A stretch of 60,321 bases of DNA, taken from positions 63,923 through 124,243 of the forward strand of contig DFWZ01000001.1 in the NCBI GenBank assembly GCA_002381565.1, given 5' to 3'. The DNA is from Gallionella sp. UBA4121. GTDB lineage: Bacteria; Pseudomonadota; Gammaproteobacteria; Burkholderiales; Gallionellaceae. The notes below the pieces were generated by a model. The model had not been told where the DNA came from, searched no databases, and saw nothing but the letters and a program-made list of their open reading frames with translations. The first letter of the stretch is position 1. Each line of letters begins with the position of its first letter. Shown here piece after piece: positions 25,340 to 34,600 of the stretch. The position numbers were made by a program, and so were the translations under genes.

Positions 25340-26736
25340 TTATGTTCAGCAACAAGATAATTTTATTGGTGATATGCGCTGTTCTGCCGCTGTCGTCACA
25401 AGTGCTGGCAAGTGAAGCACTGTCTGAGACGCAGGGGGTGATTGGTCGGGTAGAGCAGGATCTGCCGGTAACTCTCCAGCCTGGGAAAGAACTCAGGCTG
25501 GTTGAAGACTGGCCCGATCTCTACCAGGGGGAATCAAACGTTCAACCGGATCAACCGAATAGCGGCGTCCCGTCTGTTTCAAGTGAGCGTATTGCCGATC
25601 AGACGATCCCGTTGGAAAATAATTCATCTTTCCAGGCAAACAATCAAATAAGGCGGGAAAGTACTGAAAAATACGCAGTCGCAGCGGGTGCCGGTTTGAT
25701 TCGGCAAGAGCCGGATGCAGCGCCAGTACCTGAGGTCGTGGATGAGTCTGTAGGGCGGGGCGGGTCGCTGCTGATTAACAGGAAACCGTCGCAACAGGAG
25801 TTGATTGATCGTGCAGCGTATTGGGACAGTCGTGGCCGCAGTGACCTGGCCAACAATATACGAAAGCAATTGACTCTGACGGAGCCGAAACAGTTCGAGT
25901 CGCCGGACAACGCGGCATCCTCCGGCAGGAGTTCGGCAAACTTTACAAATGCTGTTAAACCTGCTGCTGCCGTTACGCCTGTCAGGTCTGAGACAATAGT
26001 CTCCTTGCCCGCTGCCGTCGTTGACAGAGTGACGGCCCAGCCAACTGCTGGTGGTGATGCACCGTCAGGCGCGCCAGATCGCACTCAGGCAGTCGCTACG
26101 CCATCCAGGCAAGAGCTGAATGAGCGGGCGCAGTACTGGGAAGCGCGCGGACGCAGCGACCTGGCCGTGCAAATAAGGCAGAAGTTACAGGTGCTGGAGG
26201 CCGCTCCTATATCTGATGGGTCGGTGCGTCCGGGTCGCGAAACAGGCAATGGCGTTGGAAGTGGCACAAATAATGCGGCCCGATCTGCGCTGGAAGATAG
26301 TCTTTTGAGAAATCCTGACAGCCTGAAAAGTCGCCTGGATCTTGGACAAATCTATCGAAGTACAGGTGAGATATCTAAGGCGCGAGCGCAAATTGACAGC
26401 GTGCTGAGTGTTAATCCTGACTTGCCGGAGGCTATTTTCGCCAGCGCCCAGGTCTATTCGGATCAGCGTCTCTGGTGGGAAACCTTGCATGCACTTGAAA
26501 AAATATCGCCTGCTTCGCGTACCAATGAAATGGCCAGGTTGCAAAAAATGGCCTGGGCGCACGTGCAAATCGACCGAGCCGATGCGCTGGTCAGGCAGGG
26601 GAATAACGCAGATGCGGAAGTTTTACTGAGGCGGGTTGCGGTGGAACTGGCCGTGAATTATAACCAGGAAATGCAGCCAGAGCCGCCAGCACTCTGGAAA
26701 AATGAGCTGCGCGGGCAGCATAAGGCTAAACGTTAG
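25336..26736 (+). CDS. Secreted TPR protein of the cellulose locus, related to the BcsC N-terminus
   Basis: 466 residues with a signal peptide (IILLVICAVLPLSSQVLA). Two copies of a roughly 34-residue motif occur: QELIDRAAYWDSRGRSDLA (about 156-190) and QELNERAQYWEARGRSDLA (about 257-290). They are separated by Ser/Pro-rich linkers, and a TPR region follows (about 315-440; DSLKSRLDLGQIYRSTGEIS). The motif resembles the start of this locus's BcsC (KKWVAKDRADLAINLLKKLL). The beta-barrel of BcsC is missing. It may be a periplasmic scaffold or a degenerate BcsC; no named family recognised. The ATG at 25336 overlaps the bcsZ stop, and a second ATG follows six bases later. Confidence 0.7.
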   Translation: MIMFSNKIILLVICAVLPLSSQVLASEALSETQGVIGRVEQDLPVTLQPGKELRLVEDWPDLYQGESNVQPDQPNSGVPSVSSERIADQTIPLENNSSFQANNQIRRESTEKYAVAAGAGLIRQEPDAAPVPEVVDESVGRGGSLLINRKPSQQELIDRAAYWDSRGRSDLANNIRKQLTLTEPKQFESPDNAASSGRSSANFTNAVKPAAAVTPVRSETIVSLPAAVVDRVTAQPTAGGDAPSGAPDRTQAVATPSRQELNERAQYWEARGRSDLAVQIRQKLQVLEAAPISDGSVRPGRETGNGVGSGTNNAARSALEDSLLRNPDSLKSRLDLGQIYRSTGEISKARAQIDSVLSVNPDLPEAIFASAQVYSDQRLWWETLHALEKISPASRTNEMARLQKMAWAHVQIDRADALVRQGNNADAEVLLRRVAVELAVNYNQEMQPEPPALWKNELRGQHKAKR

Positions 26737-26834
26737 GTCGACAGGCGTGGCTGAAACGCAATTCGGCATGCTGGACAGCCTGAATGCCCGCACTTAAACT
26801 TGAACCTGTTTTTTTTTATTATAAGGAGTGAATT

Positions 26835-27500
26835 ATGAGCTTGCTGCTTGCTGGACTTACTGTATTGGTTCTGGGCGACAGTCATATGGCGACGAGTGGC
26901 TATCTTATTTCGTCATTGCACGACGATCTGATGCTGCAAGGCGCCAAAGTTTACTCATTCGGCTCGTGCGGCACGCCTTCCGGGGCATGGATGAAAGCTA
27001 ACCGGTCAGAGTGCGGCAGTGCTTTCAGGCTGGACAATGGTCCTGTGCGAGAGCGCAGGGGGGAGGCGGCAATAACCAGGTCGTTGCCTGATCTGGTTAA
27101 TGAATATCATCCGAATTTGATCGTGGTGATCAATGGCGACACCATGGCAGGATATAAAAAACCAGCTATGCCTAAAAGCTGGATATGGGGGGAAGTCAGT
27201 ACCCTGACCAAGGGGATCAAGGCCAGCGGGGCCAGTTGTGTCTGGGTCGGACCTGCCTGGGGCAGTGAAGGGGGCAAATATGGCAAAACTTTCGCTCGAA
27301 CCCGGGAGATGTCAGATTATCTGGCCGAGATCGTTTCTCCCTGTATTTATATCAGTTCATTGAAGATGGAAAAGCCAGGAGAATGGGGAACCATACCCGG
27401 CGATGGACAGCACTATTTGAATGAAGGCTATCAGGCATGGGGAGATGCAATTACCAAAGAAATCGTCTCATCCGATATTCTGCAAAAAATCAAACCCTGA
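26835..27500 (+). CDS. SGNH-family hydrolase, copy 1, without signal peptide
   Basis: 221 residues. The nucleophile block is GDSHM (Ser16), with Gly in SFGSCG, an Asn-less NGDT block and the catalytic DGQH near the C-terminus. Family members are esterases, deacetylases or acyltransferases. The position before the AlgF/I/J-like genes points to acetyl handling on cellulose, comparable to WssF, but the role is inferred. A paralogue at 36741-37454 aligns from the residue after its own signal peptide, so this copy starts at the mature end. An in-frame TGA just before the ATG (AAGGAG upstream) rules out a longer form. It may be cytoplasmic, or its hydrophobic first strand may serve for export. Confidence 0.8.
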   Translation: MSLLLAGLTVLVLGDSHMATSGYLISSLHDDLMLQGAKVYSFGSCGTPSGAWMKANRSECGSAFRLDNGPVRERRGEAAITRSLPDLVNEYHPNLIVVINGDTMAGYKKPAMPKSWIWGEVSTLTKGIKASGASCVWVGPAWGSEGGKYGKTFARTREMSDYLAEIVSPCIYISSLKMEKPGEWGTIPGDGQHYLNEGYQAWGDAITKEIVSSDILQKIKP

Positions 27501-27507
27501 GGATGAA

Positions 27508-28176
27508 ATGAGAATACCTGCTCACCAGTTACTAAGTTTTTTGTCCCTGTTTATTTGTTTTTCCGGTTCGGCTGTGGCGGAACCACAACTGTATGAAACA
27601 GGTCCGTCGGAAGAGTCGTCCTATATTCGGTTCGTCAATGCAACCGACACGAATATGGCTATCGCATCATCAGGCAGTTCGGCTAAAGTCGAACTCAATG
27701 CCCAGGCGCAGCGCGTTTCACGTTTTTATCCTGTCAAGTCAGGCACTAAACTTTCAGCGAACATTCAGGGGGATGGACGTCAGGTTTCAGTGAGTGTGGT
27801 GGGAAAACCGTGGGAATATATCACCATCGCAATACTGCCCAATGGCGCCACAAAAATCAAAACGATGCTGATTAAAGAGACGCCCGATGATTTTAACGCC
27901 ATGCGCTCATCCGTCGCGCTGTTTAATCTGGATTCGACGTGCAATGCGGCTGTCATGCAGGGTGGCGCCAAAAATTCGAACATCCTGGAGGGCGTCAAGC
28001 CTTTTACGGTGCAACGACGACTGATTAATCCCGTCAGGCTGAGCGTAACTGCGGGTTGCGGCGGGCAGGGTGCGGCGGTGGATTTTGCTCAGCTTCAGGC
28101 CGGGGAGCGTTACAGTGTTTTTTTGTTGACGTTGAAAAATGCACGGCAGGCATTTTTTGTGCGTGACGCCAACTAG
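27508..28176 (+). CDS. AlgF/WssG-like polysaccharide acetylation protein
   Basis: 222-residue periplasmic protein with a signal peptide ending near GSAVAEPQ. It resembles AlgF/WssG, the adaptor that accepts or passes acetyl groups to alginate or cellulose. YETGPSEESSYIRFVNATD and the following beta-rich repeats (LNAQAQRVSRFYPV, GDGRQVSVSV) fit that family by eye. It starts 7 bp after the SGNH gene and is followed 18 bp later by the AlgI-like gene. The order F-I-J (WssG-H-I) is the cellulose-acetylation order of Pseudomonas wss. Two cysteines (CNAAVM, AGCGGQ) could pair. Confidence 0.78.
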   Translation: MRIPAHQLLSFLSLFICFSGSAVAEPQLYETGPSEESSYIRFVNATDTNMAIASSGSSAKVELNAQAQRVSRFYPVKSGTKLSANIQGDGRQVSVSVVGKPWEYITIAILPNGATKIKTMLIKETPDDFNAMRSSVALFNLDSTCNAAVMQGGAKNSNILEGVKPFTVQRRLINPVRLSVTAGCGGQGAAVDFAQLQAGERYSVFLLTLKNARQAFFVRDAN

Positions 28177-28194
28177 CACGGCTACGGAGCATTT

Positions 28195-29595
28195 ATGGTA
28201 TTCGCGTCTTTAGAATTCCTGACGCTTTTTTTGCCGATTTTTTTTGCGTTCTACTTTGTTACGCCGCAGCGATTCCGCAATCACACGATGCTGCTTGGCA
28301 GCTGGCTGTTTTACGCATGGTGGACACCAAAATTTCTGATCCTGATTATTGCCTTGACGGTCGTCACCTGGCTGGCTGCAATATGGATCGACAGGTCATC
28401 TTCGGAGAAATTTAAAACGCGCATGATGGCGGCCGGGATTCTGATCAACCTCGCCAGCCTGGCCTGGTACAAGTACGCTAACGTCGTGGTGCAATCGCTC
28501 AACGATCTCTTCGGCAGCAGCGAACATCCTTTGATCGTATGGCAAGCAGTGTATCTGCCTATCGCGCTGTCATTCACCGTGCTGCATGCGACTTCCTATC
28601 TGGTTGATGTGCGGCGCGGCGTGGTTCAGGCGCAATATCGTTTCATTTTTTTCAGCGCTTATATTGCGATGTTCCCGCACCTGATTGCAGGCCCCATCGT
28701 CCGCTACAAGGTGATTGAAAAAGAACTCAGGGAAAGGTTATTTTCCGCAGAAGAATTTGCGACAGGCGTTCGTCGTTTCATGATCGGCTTTGCGATGAAG
28801 GTGCTGATCGCCGACCCGTTATCCCCGCTTGTTGCGCTCGTCTTCAAACAATCCAGTCCCAGTTTGATTGATGCCTGGCTGGGTTGTGGGGCTTATACGA
28901 TCCAGCTCTATTTCGATTTTGCCGGCTACAGCCTGATGGCGATCGGATTAGGTCTGATGTTGGGCTTCAAGTTTGAGCCGAACTTCAATAACCCCTACCT
29001 TGCAGTATCCATACAGGATTTCTGGCGCCGCTGGCATATGACCTTGTCCTCCTGGTTGCGCGATTATCTGTATATCTCGTTTCTGGGCGGGAATCGCAGC
29101 AGTCAGACGCGCACTTACCTCAACCTGATGTTGACCATGGCGATTGGCGGACTGTGGCATGGAGGCGAGAGCTGGAATTTTCTTATCTGGGGCATCATCC
29201 ACGGTTCTGCGCTCTGTATCGCGCGCGCCTATAACGCGCGTGGCTATGCCATGCCGGATTTGCTCTCACGCCTGTTGACGCTGGTGGTGGTGATGCTTGC
29301 ATGGACCGTGTTTCGCGCATCGGATTTTTCCGCTGCCCTGACGATGTGGGGCGGCCAGTTCGGCCTGCATGGCGTGGCGATGGGCGATGCCGTCTCACTG
29401 GCATTGCGTCCGACCATGTATGCCTCTTTCATTATTGGAATCGTGTGTATCCTGTATCCATCGATGAGCAAAACGGGATGGGGAATATTCGGCAGCAATA
29501 TCTGGCGTGCAATCTGGCCTGTACTCGCGTTCTCCTATGCGCTGATTGTGCTGACGGGGCAACAGTCGCCCCCCTTTCTTTATTTCCAGTTCTGA
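28195..29595 (+). CDS. AlgI/WssH-like MBOAT acetyltransferase
   Basis: 466-residue integral membrane protein of the MBOAT family, which moves acetyl from a cytoplasmic donor to periplasmic carrier proteins for polysaccharide O-acetylation. It starts MVFASLEFLTLFLPIFFAFYF as AlgI does. Family features are SLAWYKYANVVV, YLVDVRRGVV, FPHLIAGPIVRY and QLYFDFAGYSLMAIGL. SIQDFWRRWHMTLSSWLRDYLYI and AIGGLWHGGESWNFLIWG follow, the last holding the catalytic His. Length is normal. It is flanked by AlgF-like and AlgJ-like genes in one operon, so the likely target is cellulose made by the upstream synthase. Confidence 0.93.
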   Translation: MVFASLEFLTLFLPIFFAFYFVTPQRFRNHTMLLGSWLFYAWWTPKFLILIIALTVVTWLAAIWIDRSSSEKFKTRMMAAGILINLASLAWYKYANVVVQSLNDLFGSSEHPLIVWQAVYLPIALSFTVLHATSYLVDVRRGVVQAQYRFIFFSAYIAMFPHLIAGPIVRYKVIEKELRERLFSAEEFATGVRRFMIGFAMKVLIADPLSPLVALVFKQSSPSLIDAWLGCGAYTIQLYFDFAGYSLMAIGLGLMLGFKFEPNFNNPYLAVSIQDFWRRWHMTLSSWLRDYLYISFLGGNRSSQTRTYLNLMLTMAIGGLWHGGESWNFLIWGIIHGSALCIARAYNARGYAMPDLLSRLLTLVVVMLAWTVFRASDFSAALTMWGGQFGLHGVAMGDAVSLALRPTMYASFIIGIVCILYPSMSKTGWGIFGSNIWRAIWPVLAFSYALIVLTGQQSPPFLYFQF

Positions 29596-29609
29596 TGAGG
29601 AAATAAACC

Positions 29610-30728
29610 ATGCAGATAAAACAAAAACTTCTGACCCTGCTGCCTGCCATCGCATTTGCCTGTCTGTTGCTGGCAGGGCTGGTGGTCTCTGTCGTATCTC
29701 TGATGGCCGTTACCGGTGAAGAATGGGCTGAACTTAAAAATCCGTCAAAAATTCTGAGCGGCGAATCCACACGGCGCTTTACCAAATTGCTCAACCAGCA
29801 TTTCGTGTTGGGAGCGATGTTCAATCAGATCGAGCGCGGCATACAGTGGAATCTGACAGGAGATTTGGGCCCCGGTGTGCGTGCAGGTTGCGGTGACTGG
29901 CTGTTTTTGACCGATGAACTGGAGGTGTATCCGGACAGGGTTAAATCCGCCCAGCTGAGGGCGACCCTTGCTCAACTTCTCAACAACAGGTTAAAAGAGC
30001 GGGGTATCAAGTTACTGATGGTTGTCGTACCGGACAAAACACGCATTGAAAATGCGCATCTTTGTGGTCTTAACCGCTCCGCTGCATTTGATCAACGCGT
30101 TGCGAGCTGGCTGGGTACGGTTTATTCCCACGGCGTCGCAACGCTGGATCTGACCGCAACGCTGGCGAACATGCCGACAGAGCGCTATTATCACACCGAT
30201 ACGCACTGGAATGAGGCGGGGGCCAATGCGGCAGCCAGGGCCGTCGAAAATGCGCTGGTTGCGCTCAAATGGGCTACCACCTCGCCGGGCAGTGCGGTGA
30301 CGCTGAACCCGGAGCGCACAGGGCGATCCGGCGATCTGGTGCATCTGGCAGGGCTGGACGGTTTGCCTGGTTTCTTGCGCCCCAGGGTTGAGTTGGCGCA
30401 AGTAACCCATGTTGAACCTGTTTCAGTTGCAAGTGATGATCTGTTCGGCGATGCGGGGCTGCCCGCGATAGCGTTGATCGGTACGTCTTACTCCCGAAAC
30501 AGTAATTTTGTGCCGTTTCTGGAGCATCATCTGGGGGAGCCGGTTGCTAATTTGGCACGCGACGGGGGTGATTTTTCGGGAGCTGCCACGGCTTTTTTCG
30601 AAGGCAGCACATTTCGCAGCAATCCACCGAGGATCGTTATCTGGGAAGTGCCTGAACGCGTGATCGAATCACCTGTCAAAGATGCCGAACGAAAATGGTT
30701 CGAAGCACTCACGGCGGGTAAGTTATAG
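29610..30728 (+). CDS. AlgJ/WssI-like acetyltransferase (SGNH-like)
   Basis: 372 residues with one N-terminal signal anchor (LLPAIAFACLLLAGLVVSVVSL). The periplasmic AlgJ/AlgX-type SGNH domain shows GCGDWLFLTDELEVYP, VVVPDKTRIE, YYHTDTHWNEAGA (Asp-His pair) and IGTSYSRNSNF with the nucleophilic Ser. These are the catalytic triad parts of alginate O-acetyltransferases. It starts 14 bp after the AlgI-like gene. I infer it places acetyl groups on cellulose chains in the periplasm. Confidence 0.88.
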   Translation: MQIKQKLLTLLPAIAFACLLLAGLVVSVVSLMAVTGEEWAELKNPSKILSGESTRRFTKLLNQHFVLGAMFNQIERGIQWNLTGDLGPGVRAGCGDWLFLTDELEVYPDRVKSAQLRATLAQLLNNRLKERGIKLLMVVVPDKTRIENAHLCGLNRSAAFDQRVASWLGTVYSHGVATLDLTATLANMPTERYYHTDTHWNEAGANAAARAVENALVALKWATTSPGSAVTLNPERTGRSGDLVHLAGLDGLPGFLRPRVELAQVTHVEPVSVASDDLFGDAGLPAIALIGTSYSRNSNFVPFLEHHLGEPVANLARDGGDFSGAATAFFEGSTFRSNPPRIVIWEVPERVIESPVKDAERKWFEALTAGKL

Positions 30729-30894
30729 CAGCGAGTCCAGGCGAACGATATGCCCGCCAGCAGTGCCCGTTGGACTATTGCCTCCGCATGCACGCGGCGC
30801 AGGGCTTGAAACCTGGACTGCAAGTGAAATCAAACTGTTTAAAATTCCTGATAAGCGCTTACAATGAATAGCACGGTTGAATGTTAGAGAAACC

Positions 30895-31584
30895 ATGAGG
30901 ACGTCTGATGTGAAAAACTATCTTAAATGGGCTGCTATCAATGCATCGGTGTTCTTGCTGTGCGCTTGTGCTCATCCCATGTTGCCTGGCAGTACGGCGG
31001 TCAATTCGCCCGGCAATAGCCAGTCTGATGCCGGCAGCAGTCCGGTTCCTGACGGTGTTTTCAAGGATAAGCAGGTGATTGCGCCGCACCAGAGCATTGA
31101 ACAGGATAATCTGCAGGTGAGTTACAACATGAAGGCCGTGCGCAGCGAGGGCGGCTATTTGGTTCAGCTTTCACTGGTTTTCAGAAATCTGAAGGACAAA
31201 AGTGTGAGCATCAGGCCCAGAGTAACCCTGTTGAATGACAAAGGGCATCAAGTTGAGGCGTACACAAAAACAGGTTTTCTCAAGTTTTCCGCCCGCGTCA
31301 GGGGAAGCGCGACCGCTAATGTCACGAACCCGCTGAGCAAGACTCCAGCAGCTGCAACTCAGAGTCCGGCGCAGGAAAGAACAGACTGGGCCAACTCATA
31401 CTGGCTAAAAGAGCGATTTGGCATCTCTGCCCAGGGTATCGAGATCGGGGGGCTGGCCTATCACTGTAGCGATCTGAATCTACCCATGAAGCTGATCGTA
31501 AAATCAGGGAAGCAGGAATTTGTGTTTATCATCAAAGACCCGCTTCCCGTGCTTGGTGAACAACAAGGCAGCGCTGCACACTAG
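30895..31584 (+). CDS. Predicted lipoprotein of unknown function
   Basis: 229 residues. A signal peptide ends in the lipobox-like FLLCAC, so it is probably lipid-anchored. The mature part begins with a Ser/Pro/Gly-rich linker, followed by a beta-rich domain (YLVQLSLVFRNLKDKSVSIRP) resembling DUF1425/YcfL-like folds only in outline. I do not recognise the family. It lies 166 bp after the AlgJ-like gene on the same strand and ends 31 bp from the converging bcsC stop. It may have its own promoter. The ATG at 30895 is chosen because it gives a normal lipoprotein signal; a TTG 18 bp upstream is less likely. Confidence 0.65.
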   Translation: MRTSDVKNYLKWAAINASVFLLCACAHPMLPGSTAVNSPGNSQSDAGSSPVPDGVFKDKQVIAPHQSIEQDNLQVSYNMKAVRSEGGYLVQLSLVFRNLKDKSVSIRPRVTLLNDKGHQVEAYTKTGFLKFSARVRGSATANVTNPLSKTPAAATQSPAQERTDWANSYWLKERFGISAQGIEIGGLAYHCSDLNLPMKLIVKSGKQEFVFIIKDPLPVLGEQQGSAAH

Positions 31585-31615
31585 CTTCTGTTACACGGTA
31601 ACACCCGACTCACGG

Positions 31616-34600
31616 TTAGTACTGCGAATAGGGGAGAACCGGATCCGGGCGCATCTTGACCTGACCCGTTTCCGGTTTAAACAGATACCTCAAGTAGAAG
31701 AAGGCGGAGTTTGGCGAGTAGTAGGCTGACCGATCCATGCTGAAGCGTCCGCCGAGCACAAAGTTGGGTGTGGCGCGATATTCTGTTGCCGCAAGCAGCC
31801 CGTAGCCAAATCCGCTGCTTGAGCTGGCGTCGTATATGGGTTGCGTATAACCGGCTGGCATGGCGCCGGCGGCACCACGTGCCTGCAAGACAGGATCAGT
31901 TGGATAGAACGTTGAGGCGTCTGTGTTGGTGTGCGAGTAGGATATGTGAGCCTTCAGTTGATAGGAAAGCATGTCGGCGCGACCGGCAAGTTCGACAGGA
32001 ACGCCGAGGGTCAGACTGTTCTGAGGGCTGTAGTATCCGCCTTGCCCGAAGGTAAAATTGGACTGATTTTTTGAAAAGCCCATGTAGTCTAAACTCACGC
32101 CGAGATTGAACACGGTATTGTCAGTCTTATAGATGTCACGATCAATGACAGAGCGCAGGTACAACCGGTCATTGTTCAGCACATTCGTGCCGCGCAGCAA
32201 ACCGTATGAAGCCACGCCGGACAGGTTCAAATCGCCCAGCGAAGACGTTGACAGGGTGGTGGACATATACAGTGAAATGCCGGTGTTGGTCACGCCGCCC
32301 CACGTCGCACCAGTAACAGGATCCCGTGCGCCCGCATAGGAGAGCAGCGTGCCGGTATACGGTCGGCGCGAGAGATTGAGCGAGTAGCTCATGCGTCCTA
32401 TCGAGCCACCCTGGCGAATTCCTCCCACCACGTTGCTGATGGGGAAGCCTATTCCCACTTCGCCGATATCGGCTTTGACCGATCCCTGCTCATAGCCCAG
32501 TGCGATTGAAGTGCCTGATGCCTTGGTCACTAAAGGTTGGGGAGGGACATACTGGGCAGCCTGTATTTTGCCAAATAACGCGGCATCGGCAAACGAGGAC
32601 GGCAGTGCGCCGGCATCGATGTTGACCTGGTCAACCTGAACCATTCCCTGTGCCTCATAGCCAATCGGGAAACGCGCAAGCAAGGGGATTTCTGTCGCGT
32701 TATAAGTCGACGTGCCACTGCTGGCAGGTTTCGTTTGTATATCCAGTCCGGCCTCAATGGATGTCGAGCGCCTCGATTCGATGCTGTCCATGGCCTGCTG
32801 GGCAGAGGATGCATCACTGCTGGTAACGTGCTTTTCATGGCCAGAATCACCCGCGAGTGCGGATCGGTAAATTGCGTCACTCTCCCTTGTGCTGAGCAGC
32901 GGCGGCGCGATGCTGTTCGTTATGACGGGCCCTCCAGTCAAGGATTTGGCAGGTAACAGGTTGAGCAGCAGGTCAGGTCGTGTCGATTGTTCAGCGACCT
33001 TGGCAGCGCTCGCTGAGGACGCAGGCTGCTGTGTTTGCTCCCTGATGCGCTCGTAATACCGCATTGCCTGGTTATACTCCCCGTCGGATTGCGTAATATT
33101 CCCCGCTTGCAATAATACTTGTGTGTTATTCGGGAAGCGATTTGTCAAATCGTCCAGGGTCTGGCGTGCGGCTGAATTATCACCCAGATTTTGTTGCAGT
33201 CTGGCGATACGCAAGCGCATATCGATGTCGTCGCTTTTCGTCAGGTCAAGCAATTCCTGCACTTCTCTTTGCGCGTTGCTGTTCTGTTTGTCCTGATAGT
33301 ACGCATACGCTAGCTCCCAGCGGATATTCAGGTCATCCGGGTTTTGCTCCTTTTCCTGATTGAGCTGAGCGATTGCGCTGTCAGGCAGTTTTGCACTGGA
33401 AAAATAACTACGGTGGAATTTGAAATAATCGCTGCTGCTCAGATGATTCGCATTGAGAATATTGTCGGCAAACTGTTGTGCCTGATCGGTCTTGCCTGCC
33501 TTTATCAGGCGGTCAAACTGTCTGCCGGCCATCGCGAACTCAATATCCTGAATAGTGGCTCTGTATTTTTTTGAGGTGTCGTCTGCACTTTCCGGAACGC
33601 GCAGCGAGGGCAAATAATCAACCAGTTCCTGATCTTTTTTTGCCCGGTTGAGCAACGAGGCGAAGTGAACCTGGGTTTCAAGCGGGGCCGGCTGAGGGAG
33701 TGCGCGCATGGCGCTGAGTCCCTGTTTTTGCTGGCCCAGTCTGAACCATCCTTCGGCGACCTGCTCTGTCGCTGAATAGTTGTCCCTTGCCTGGATTTGG
33801 GCAATCGACATGATGCGGATGGCCTCTTTGCGATTCCCCTCAGCGAACTTATTTTCGGCTTGCTGGAAGTCATACTTGATCAGCGCGCGCTTGCGTGTAT
33901 CCCGCATATCTTCAGTCAACTCCTCTTCGGGAATTTGATTCAGGCTGGCCAGGCCCGCTGCATAGTCATCCAGGCCGAGCAATACGAGCGCCTGAGTGTA
34001 ATGCATGACCGGATCTTTGGGCGCCAGTGCAACGCCCTCCTGCATGACCTGTCTCCCCAGCGGGGCAAGATCAAGGCTGATATACAATTTGGCCAACGAG
34101 AATCTGACCCAGGGGTTTTTCGGGTCGACCTTGACCGCTTTTTCCAGTGCATTCATGGCACGACTGGGGCGGTTTGTTTCGATAAACAGATTCGCCTCTT
34201 CCCGCAGCAGGCTGGCCTGACTGTAAGGGATTTTTTTCCATTCACTCTGGTAGTCTTGCAGTACCTGCTCGATGAGTTCCAGCGCTTGTGCACTGCGATG
34301 CGTACGTGCCAGTAAGCTGGCCAGTCCTCGCGTTGCGAAGACGTTATAACCCTCGATTTTGAGCGATTCGCGGTACAGTTGTTCAGCCTCGACGTTTTCA
34401 TTGGCGGCGGCCTTGATGTTGCCCAGCACCGCCAGTGCGTCGGGATCCTGCGGTTTCAATGTTCGTGCCTGTTGGATAGCCGCCTCGGCCTGGGGCAGTT
34501 TGTTTTCATCAAGCAAGGCTTTTGCGTTGGTCATGTATTGTGAGAATTTTGCCGTTTCTATCAGGCTCTCCCACCTTCCTGTTTCTGTTTTTCCTTCTTT

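Noticed and set aside
26809..26817. Run of nine T upstream of SGNH copy 1 as a phase-variation switch
   Set aside because: It lies outside any open frame, and an in-frame stop separates it from the ATG; it could affect promoter spacing only, for which there is no other support.
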